64,000 nt of DNA from Acanthococcus lagerstroemiae. Lineage: Eukaryota > Arthropoda > Insecta > Hemiptera > Eriococcidae. Positions 55,868 to 64,000 of this stretch are shown here, in pieces; the stretch's first letter is position 1; every line of letters begins with the position of its first letter. The position numbers and the translations under genes are program-made. The DNA is taken from positions 20,982,603 to 21,046,602 of the forward strand of contig CM063112.1 of assembly GCA_031841125.1 (NCBI GenBank), read 5' to 3'. Below the pieces are notes generated by a model. The model was not told where the DNA came from. It was given only the letters and a program-made list of their open reading frames with translations, and did no database searches.

Positions 55868-56191
55868 ATGATCGCCGCATCAATGGGTGAAGTTCACGTG
55901 CACAACTGGACGTCGAGCATCGGAGTGCTGCGCCGAAGTGCAACTCCGGTCGGCAAGTTTTCCATATTAGGATGGAAATATTTCATCGTTTTAAGTTTCT
56001 CTTTCGTATGTCGCCGGTCAAGTTCGACTGACCTGTCCGTTCTGTCAACAGGTTGTATTTTCTATCGCTTGACTCGTGACTGTCTGGGGAGTTTCTATAA
56101 GTATAGTCACGAACCCGGCGATGAGAACGGAGAAACCCGACGCCCGAATGGGGATCGAACTTACTTCAGCCTCGCTAAAGCCCATCGATGA
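55868..56191 (+). CDS. possible ORF or exon downstream of TATA
   Basis: The frame starts MIAASMGEVHVHNWTSSIGV and continues through a hydrophobic FSILGWKYFIVLSFSFV segment that could span a membrane. From about 56085 it runs into a reverse SINE, so its 3' part is not original. A gtatgt donor-like word lies at about 56006. The product is not recognised. It may be an exon ended by that donor, or chance. Confidence 0.2.
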   Translation: MIAASMGEVHVHNWTSSIGVLRRSATPVGKFSILGWKYFIVLSFSFVCRRSSSTDLSVLSTGCIFYRLTRDCLGSFYKYSHEPGDENGETRRPNGDRTYFSLAKAHR

Positions 56192-56200
56192 CCTTATCAG
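56090..56200 (-). mobile_element. tRNA-derived SINE
   Basis: On the minus strand a B box, agttcgatccc, lies at 56161-56151, preceded at about the right distance by gatgggctttagcgaggc, a D-arm-like region. The part beyond the B box (cgtcgggtttctccgttctc) is not tRNA-like and is probably the SINE body. The borders are uncertain. Confidence 0.4.
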
Positions 56201-56289
56201 GAACAAATATACCTCTCATTGTCCCCAAGCAGGGTCGATTAAGGCTTCCAAAGCCCCTTGGCCCAACAGTAGTGATCGCCTTTTTAGGG

Positions 56290-56975
56290 GGGGGGGGGAT
56301 AGTTTCTTCGCTCACTCGCAAACCATAAAAGCCAAAAAAGACCTTTCTATTCGCTACAAATCTGGCTGCATGAACCTTGAAAGAACCATACTAACAAAAA
56401 AGCAAGAATATCTTTCAATTTTTTCAGTGTGTATGTAGGTTAGGATGTGAGGAGAGAGATTACAGAAGATGGGGGAGGCAAATTTTTTTGCTCACTCGCA
56501 AAAATAAAATCAAGGAAAAAAAGTTTTTCATTTGCCACAAATTTGGCTACATGAACCTAGAAAGAATCATATACGAGCAAAAAAACAAAAATATACCTAC
56601 TCGTATCTTTCAATTTTTTTGGTGTGTGAGTAGGTGGGTGAATGGGTAGCAGCAACTTTGGGGGGGGAGGATTTTTTGGCTCGCTCACAAATAGTAAAAT
56701 TCAAGAAAAACTTTTCATCTGCTATAAAATTGCTTAAATAAACCTTTGAAAAAAACACCATAAAAATCATAAAGCAAAAATATCTTTCTAGTCTCTCCTG
56801 TGTGTGACGGGGGAGGGGCTGTAGGTAGGTGGGGAACAGTTTTATACGGAGGAATACATTTTTTGCTAGCGTGTATAAACAATAAAATCCAAAGAAGCTT
56901 TTTATTTGCTACAAATTTGCCTACATGAACTTTGAAAGAACCATACACTCAAAAAAGCAAGAATATCTTTCAATA
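56290..56975. repeat. four tandem units of about 185 bp
   Basis: The landmark ttgctcactcgcaaa occurs near 56308, 56493, 56676 (tggctcgctcacaaat) and 56860 (diverged). Each is followed by aaatccaag, ttgctacaaatttg, catgaacc, gaaagaa and a aagcaagaatatctttc segment. G-rich tracts end each unit. Non-coding. Confidence 0.85.
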
Positions 56976-57324
56976 AGATCAAGCCTCTCGTCTCAGATCA
57001 GTCCAATTGTGACTGGTGAACATTTTTGGTATTAGAAAAGAATTCATGAGATGATCAGGAGGAGAAGTCGAAATTCGAAGCTGAATCTGCAACTGAAGCT
57101 GAGGTAATTGTATCAGTGAAGCTGTATCCGAAATCGGAAGTAAAACATAGACATTTCCGAAGCCAAAACCGAATCTAAAAGATCGTTCCATCTTGCAATT
57201 AAACTGAGTCAGAATCTCAGTTCATAAGTTTCGGCTTCCCAACCCTACTCCATATACTTTTAGCTTAAACTTCCGACCAAGTTGTGTGGCTGCGACGTCA
57301 CAGTGTCATTTCTGAAACGATCTA
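56976..57324. other. no recognised feature
   Basis: Mixed sequence with repeated gaagctga and cgaaat words. The minus-strand frame 56979-57191 reflects these repeats and is not called. Confidence 0.35.
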
Positions 57325-58113
57325 TATGGACGCTGTTAAGTAAAATGGATTGCAGCGACAAAAACTATTTTTTGAGAACACGTGATTCAAAGTTCAAGAG
57401 CTATATTCGGACTCTTCAAGATTAAATTGTGGACTTTGTTAACACACCACTACAAACACACGCACATACGTTGATGTTATTGGAGTTAGGATAAGTTGCT
57501 GAGAGGAACGTTACATTATGTTTAAAATTCAAATTGTTTTGAACTTTTAATGACGCTTGGATCATTTTTATGATTTCTAATCATAATAATGCCGTTGTTC
57601 TGTGTACACGTTCACTATTATTGACGCAGCGTTCAATAATGATAATTTTTATTTACTATGTTGTACAGCCTATGTAAGTTGATCTGGTTGATCCTACCTA
57701 TATTTTAATGGGTTTTTTTTTTCCAACTCCATTGTGATCTTCAAGATTCTTGCTGATTCCTACATGACCAATCACTTCCTCAGTCGAAAAATAGGCGACA
57801 TAATAACGTACCTAATTATTAATACAAATTACCAATTTTACTGTACATTCTCTTACAGGTATCCTAACTCTGATAACAAAAAGTTACTGATAACAAACTA
57901 GCAACAGGAGCGCGCTACCACCCTGAAGAGTCCGAAAAGAAAAACTCTGTGACATATATAGGTAGCGTTTACTGATAAGCTCTTATCAACGTGGGTACAC
58001 ATTTTTATTATATCTATGGAACCCAGCAATTTTGAAAAATTCTATATTTTACACTCTTTCCAACGATACCAAGAACTCATTTTGTCAACAAATGTCGCTT
58101 AACATCGTCCATA
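57325..58113. mobile_element. 0.79 kb inverted-repeat element, TATGGACG family
   Basis: The ends are tatggacgctgttaag (57325-57340) and, reversed, tatggacgatgttaag (58113-58098). The inner left, ttttttgagaacacgtgatt, and inner right, gcgtttactgataagctctt and caacgtgggtacacattttt, match the element at 60804-61045. No transposase frame is visible. Confidence 0.65.
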
Positions 58114-60803
58114 TGCATTTATACTGTGTGTACTGTATTTACATCTTACAGTATAGTAAATCGTCCACTTTTTTCTGTTAAGTTTTTCATAGATATTATT
58201 CTATGCACAACATTCACACGACTGTAATGTAAGCTAAAGTGCTCTAACATTTCCGCATAGGATGGCAGACCCTTTGTAAGAGTTTCTAGGAATTCTGCAC
58301 AGATAACGTTTTTACATCCGTTTTGCATGTTCATTTACATCAAAAAGTAGTCATTGTCAATATTCACAGAAGGAAATCTTAATTCATTTATACGGGCTGA
58401 TAATTATAGTAAACGGTAAACGATGTTAACAGGTACAAACGTTCTGTTCCAGCCAAATTCAGTTCAATAATATGGGTTATGCAATTAAGGAGGGATTACA
58501 ATAACCGGTATTTACTGTAATTGTTTACGACAGAATATATACAAAAATGTCTCTCCGCTAGTTCCTGCTCATAACTCATGCATCCATCTTGTATTTCTCG
58601 CATTTAATCCATATTTCGCATTGTGTGTCTTCGGGAACTTTCAACCAACCTGTTTTTCCAGACTTTCCTACATAACTTACATCCTAGGCATTTTGCGTAG
58701 TTACAAAATAATAAAAATTACGGCAATTTGTTGTTATTTTTGGCAAATTTAGTTGTTTTTGGCGTGGTATCTATCCCCAGTGATTTTTATAGCAACTATT
58801 CCAGCACAGATACAATAACACGCAAGTGCAAGGGATTCAAAAAATGTTGATAGATAAAATTAAAGTAGACTGTTTATAGATAATATGAATGTACTTACCA
58901 AAATCGTAGTTGAATAGAATCCAAAACTCTCGGCCAGCAAATTCTCACTCAAATTATGTTGTTAAATTTTTCGACTGATAAAAAGAATTACGAATTATCA
59001 AATCAACGTCTGGGCCAGGTCCTTTGATCATTTATCCCATAGACAGGGTGTGGCGCGAGAAGGCTGAAACAAACATCCAAGGTAAAAGTAGTTTTTCACT
59101 CTACACGTTAGGAGCGCTACAGTAAAAAGTGTGGTAGCTATGTCATAGACCTTATAGATATAGATAACATAGACTGGGTTTATTGATAAGAAGTGTGAAA
59201 TAATCTCTTGTAAGCAGAGTTATATTACGACCCAACAATTCATATGTCATATTTTATGATTTATACAAATTTATGAAAGGGTGGGAATATAGATTATTTC
59301 AGCCAATTAATTAGTTATGAAAGCTCAACTTGATGCAGTGGAAGGCTTGTGATGAGCTTTTATCGCCAGCTCAAAGACTAGGCAATATTGTTTATGTACT
59401 GAGAGTCACTACTACAGGAATAAAGCCATGATATACTAACAAACGTATATTAAATTTAAACAAGGAAACTTATTATACTTCTAAATATGCCTCATTATTA
59501 TAGTATTATGCTCCTCCGGCGTCGGCAACTTCTAGGTCGAACTAGCCCTGGGCTGCATCATCTAACAGTACATGGAACAAACACATATACTGTCAGTCAT
59601 AAGATGTTAAGATAACGGTAAAGTTTAGTAGGTGAAGAGCCAATGTAGGATTCTAAAGGCGGTTCGTGAAGTCAGTACAAAGCGGCGTAGGGCTGCTTGA
59701 GTGACTTGTACCAGTGGTCAGCATAATGGAAACCTACTCAGGAACTTATAGGTGGATTCAATGTCAAGGATTGCTTGAGCATTAAGTGCACCACAATTTA
59801 AGGTAGACTCGGAGTCAAGGATTTCTCGAACTCCAAGCACTACTTGAAAGGTTCATCTAATGTTGGTCGACACGAGGAGTCGTTAGATATATTGCAGGGG
59901 CCGTTGAAGTTGGCATTTGCCTAACTTGTAACAGTGCCTGTCAACGTGTTTGCCAGTATAGATGGCAAGTAAGAGGGCGAGCGTTAGCGAGAGAGCAAGA
60001 GTGAGTTCAACTGTAAGGTAAACTGTAATTAATGCAACGGTTATCTGACCTGTAGATCTATGATGATCTTGCTTCACCAACCCGAAACACTTACGCGAAT
60101 TGAAATACTTAACGCGGACAAATTGAGTATAACAAACACAATCGTAACACAAGAGCGTACTGCTGTAGCCTTTGCTGAAACCGTATACTTTTCAACTGCA
60201 TGAAGTTCAACACAGCGATGATACACGGGTCTCTTATCCGCTACCAGGTACTGTTGTAGTTCGTATGAGCAAGACCATGACTCATTGGTTTATCGTTAGT
60301 TTTGGAGTAACAGGCTCAAGCAATTTCGCTTTGTTGAAATATCTGAGGCTGTCGATACAAGGAATTACAATAGGGACTGAACCTTTCTTATCAACGTTAG
60401 CGAAACACTAATGCTGGTAGTCGGCGTTGAAATTTGACGTGATAGGCTCATATGCTTTGCTTTTGTTGAGCATCCGAGGCTATCGCATGTTCAAGATATA
60501 TCACGGAGATATTGATTGACCACATGAATATAATATTTCGACTATTAATTATAGTGAGACATTAATAATTAGAGTCGAAGTCGAATTTTCGACAAGAAGT
60601 ACTCGGTTTACATTATGGCGAATAAAAAATGGAGTGGCAAGTGGCGACTCAGCTTAAGAGAATTATCAATCTGTACTTCATCGAATTTCACAATTATTTT
60701 AATTATTTCTTCCTTTAAAAAATGTTTCAAAGTTGATTTTTCAATTTATTCATCAATCAGTTTAACTAAAAACAGAGTATTATTTTCTCTTTCATCATTA
60801 CTT
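58114..60803. other. no recognised gene
   Basis: AT-rich and mostly unique. The minus-strand frame 59883-60152 is hydrophobic in its second half but has no motif. A weak local duplication (aggctcaagcaatttcgctt and aggctcatatgctttgcttt) lies near 60312 and 60444. Confidence 0.35.
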
Positions 60804-61045
60804 GGACGCTATTCAGCAAGAGGGAACCAACTAGCAAAATCCGCTTTTTGAGAACACATGATTCCAAGTTGAAGCGCCATGTAGAAACTATAAGTACCTA
60901 TGACACGGCGTTTACTGGTAAGCTTTTTTCAACGTGAATACACATTTTTGAACCGGGCCCATTTTGAAAAATTCTACTTTTTACGCTCTTTCCAACGATT
61001 TGTTTACAAATGTTAATTGGTTCCCTCTTGCTGAATATAGTGTCC
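60804..61045. mobile_element. 242 bp MITE, TATGGACG-related
   Basis: The perfect inverted repeat tattcagcaagagggaacca extends 21 bases, at 60810-60830 and 61017-61037. It is flanked by a looser ggacgct / agtgtcc outer part. The inside matches both ends of the 57325-58113 element. It is probably a deletion derivative of the same family. Confidence 0.75.
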
Positions 61046-62324
61046 ACTTAAAGTCCAGATAACTCCTCACTTTTATTCTCCATATTATGTTGGCCAAGAC
61101 TGATAACAATAAAAACTACATAATTTTTATCACTAAGCGCAGCCTACATTATCTGTAAGTTATAGTAAGTTCTATGATCTATCCCACTGTGGTACTGTTA
61201 GGGCTCTGTAATCTTCACTTAGGTATGTTTGGCCGCCATTTTTATCCTTTTATTCCGCGTGTCACCTCAGTCCTCACTCGCAACGCGTTCCATGATGCAT
61301 TCGCTTGTTATTGGAAAAGTAAGAATCAAAATTGCGGGTGAGTATGTCCATACAAGGTTTACAGAGCCTTAGTACTGCGGTAACTAATGCACAAGGACCC
61401 TACCAAGTAAAGGGAAATCCTGCTGCACAATTCTATGAGCATGGATGAGCATGGATCTTCCGGAAAAGGGCCTTTAAGTTCTTCCTTTAGGTCTCTTTTT
61501 CTGAGACAAAAGTAAATGGACAATCAGCAAACATCACTGAAGCTGAAATTTACGGTACCCATAATCACCTTACGGACATCCAGAAAAGTCCAGAATGGTC
61601 CTTCATTCCATTGTTTTTCCAGGCTTCCAGACTCGCCTCTTTTTTCTCTCTTTTTCTTTTGTCCATTATCAAATTCTCGACAACATAGGCATTTTTGATG
61701 TACTTCTTATGGAAACAGAGCGTCTGAAAGATGTTTTCTTGATGAAGATGTCAGTGTTTTGTATTATGATGCCATTTATTCAGAGAGCACATCACCGCCA
61801 CTCTTTATGCATGCTCTCCCTGTAGATGAGTTCATTCTATAACGTTCACCACAAGGTTAAGCCGCTACATGCGAGGAGATTCCTTTCGGTAAGCTAATTA
61901 AAGCGTAACAGACAGCGTGTCTTTCTTGAATAATAGTAAACATGTTTTGTTTTTCCGCCTGTCCAGTGAAGTGTCAAGCTATCAGCCCGGAAAGTGTGTT
62001 TGCTGTATCATTCGCAGTGCTTGAATTTGATTGACCTAGACGAAACTACATTAGCGCCTGTTAAGCTTTATTTGCTGCGTAACATTTATACGGACCTTCC
62101 TGCACTGACCTGTTTCAATTTGAAATTTGTCCGAAACTGCGTATTAATTTGGATTCTGCGGCGACTGGATGCCGATTCTTCAAGTACTTTTTCGATAAGG
62201 GTTTCTGAAATTCAAAAGGCAGGTCCGCCGTTAGTGCCACTGATGCTAACAAAGTGTCAATGGTGCACCACGGGTTATAATCCAGTCGAATTAGACGAAG
62301 AAAAAATGTGAATGGGAAAAAACT
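61046..62324. other. no confirmed gene; weak promoter-like words
   Basis: ggccgccattttta near 61231 is a YY1/Pho-type word, followed by cctcagtcct and an ATG at 61291 with a gtaaga after nine codons. This could be a first exon but is too short to support. The frame 61994-62311 shows no motif. Confidence 0.3.
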
Positions 62325-62400
62325 CAGCCCTTCGGACCTTGCAAGGGGCTCCACCCCTTCACCCCGCCCGGGAGCAAAGCCCCCCTGAACCCCCAATCTA
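62325..62400. repeat. GC-rich repeat-like fragment
   Basis: ttgcaaggggctccacccct followed by ccgcccgggagcaaagcccc and ctgaaccccc stands out from AT-rich flanks. Such strings of short ggggc/gcccc palindromes are common in dispersed repeats. No second copy was seen in the window. Confidence 0.35.
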
Positions 62401-64000
62401 TTTGGTTTTGAGCTGACAGGTAAAATAGAAAGAACATAAAACATGCTTTAGCTAATTTTTATTCTACGTTAGATGTTTTAAGGATTTGTTGGCATTTAAA
62501 CTTGCAATAGAGTGCGCTGCAAAATTACCTGTGCAGGTGAAAATGAATGAGTGATCATGTGTACTTCCAAATACCTGGAAGAACTGCGTAAAAAAACAAG
62601 TAAAAACTATTCTACCAGTAGAACTGATTACAATTCAATTTTTTGGTGTGATGCAGTGAAGTTTAGGACATATTTTCATTGAAAGTGAATTTGTAATCGC
62701 TTTAAAACTTGAAAGGGGGCAGGATACATGGCATTCGCTGATATTGAAAAACCTTTTCACAATGTTGAATGGGATAATAGTATATTACACATCAAGGATC
62801 GTAAGTGAGCGTTTACATGACGAGTAAGACAGTCGTCATTATTAGCCGAACGTTTTTGTACAATACGTTTCTGATTTTATGTCGTATTCGTAATTATTAG
62901 CCGAACGTTTTTGTACGAAACGTTAACTTAATGGGGCCAATATTGGTAATGATATTATATAAATAAATTTCCATGGAAATTTCTATGAAGAACACGTGCT
63001 CATGAGGCGCTACTTTTCGTTATGTTACGAAATTTTGTGACGTTTTCTGGCAGTTAGCTCATGACTAAAGCATGTTCCATGCTAAAATTTCCATCAAACA
63101 TTTTTTTTGTAAATCTGTTCATGATGGTCCCTCTCATGAACTCAAGAAAGTTCCCCAGCCGAGAATAATGGCTTCGCCTTCCAAGGAGGCAAAACGTCCA
63201 ATAATTCTCCGTTTTTTCGTGTTTTCTCGAGAAAGAGGAGCAATATGAGAAAACTAACAAAAGGGAGCGAATCTACACTGACGATGAAAACTACCTACCA
63301 GACTTTCATACTTATGTAACCAATTTCTAAGAATCTGTACCCAGAACTGGGAAAAGCATTGATGATGGCTTATTTCCACAGCTCAAATGATTCAAGATCC
63401 TGTAGTATTACTTTCACAATTATTGTTTATTTGCCCTGAGATGAACTTTTACTATCAGCAAAGTTTCCTATTTTCACTACTACTTAGCTCTATCATCTTT
63501 CAGATCTTACATCCTGAATTTTATGTTTAGTAAGTACATAACTGGGCACGGATAAGCCTCATCCCCTTGGTTGTAAACAAGGGTTCTGAAACTACATATA
63601 TAATTTTGAAAATCCTATTGAACACCCGAGCCCAGGTGCGCTCCGGCCAAAAGCAATTATAGGTTTGGTGAATCATTTCTACCTAGTTACCGCCCCTTGG
63701 TAGAATGAACATCGACGAGAAATCGAAAAGGAAATAGACCATGAAGCGATAAAAGAGGCCGACACGACGCGACCAGGCGAGGCGAGGGCGACGACGCTGC
63801 GAAAAGCGAAATAAAGGATGAACTGCAACTTTGACAGAATTGATGAAGTTGCTGTCCATGATTGAGCTATCCGATGAGAAAAGGAGATGTACGTGTAGAA
63901 AAAGTGTACACGACGATGTCTTTTGTTGAAATATAAAAACGTTTGCAGGAATTCACTTCGGGAAGAGCGATTTATTATTTTTATTATTTTTTCTTCAAAA
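62401..64000. other. no recognised gene
   Basis: The only clear structure is a direct duplication of attattagccgaacgttttt at about 62837 and 62894, 57 bases apart. From 63750 the sequence becomes CpG-richer (gacgcgaccaggcgaggcga) and then AT-rich again. No exon can be supported before the window ends. Confidence 0.35.

Noticed and set aside
1..64000. CRISPR arrays, bacterial operons, rRNA genes, integrated viruses
   Set aside because: No regular spacer-repeat pattern, no ribosome-binding-site-led gene series, no rRNA-like blocks and no recognisable viral proteins were seen.

Overview
The window is eukaryotic nuclear DNA, most likely from an arthropod. Evidence: almost no long open reading frames, AT-rich non-coding sequence, GT/AG splice-like borders at the few gene-like exons, RTE-type and Jockey-type non-LTR retrotransposons, hAT-like and TA-inserting MITEs, tRNA-derived SINEs and many minisatellite arrays. 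A hemipteran such as a whitefly would fit the style of repeats, but that is only an impression. No bacterial, organellar or viral gene was recognised.

Genes are sparse. The best coding piece is an initial exon at 29805-30019 (+), an acidic 71-codon N-terminus with an acceptor before it and a GTAAGT donor after it. Weaker candidates are a tiny initial exon at 44632-44657 (+) inside a CpG-rich promoter-like block, a CpG-rich block at 2530-3341 that ends in ATG plus a donor, a 46-codon ORF at 28778-28918, an R/E-rich ORF at 43894-44100 (-), and an ORF behind a TATA box at 55868-56191. None could be assigned a function, and no downstream exons were found, so introns must be long or the genes leave the window.

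Layout. 1-0.8 kb: degenerate tetranucleotide satellite. 0.8-2.5 kb: dispersed repeats. 2.5-3.35 kb: CpG-rich putative promoter. 3.7-7.0 kb: tandem array of 310-430 bp units with a 202 bp MITE inside. 7.3-7.9 kb: two tRNA-derived elements. 10.7 kb: RTE remnant. 12.3-14.3 kb: inverted and tandem fold-back-like element. 17.2-19.1 kb: another array. 21.2 and 28.1 kb: two near-identical 0.5 kb copies. 25.3-27.0 kb: diverged repeats. 27.6-28.0 kb: 426 bp palindrome. 29.8 kb: coding exon. 31.9-33.6 kb: long-inverted-repeat element containing a LINE fragment. 34.8-38.3 kb: decayed RTE retrotransposon interrupted by a younger Jockey-type copy with an 11 bp target duplication. 38.6-43.6 kb: MITEs and dispersed repeats. 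44.2-44.7 kb: CpG-rich first-exon candidate. 45-54 kb: AT-rich DNA with MITEs and an old degenerate array. 54.7-57.0 kb: two short-period arrays and a SINE. 57.3-61.0 kb: two related inverted-repeat elements. The rest has no recognised content.

The window is chiefly a record of transposition. Several MITEs can be dated and bounded within the window, because the target is duplicated elsewhere or because 7-of-8 target site duplications survive. All alignments were made by eye; percentages and boundaries are approximate.
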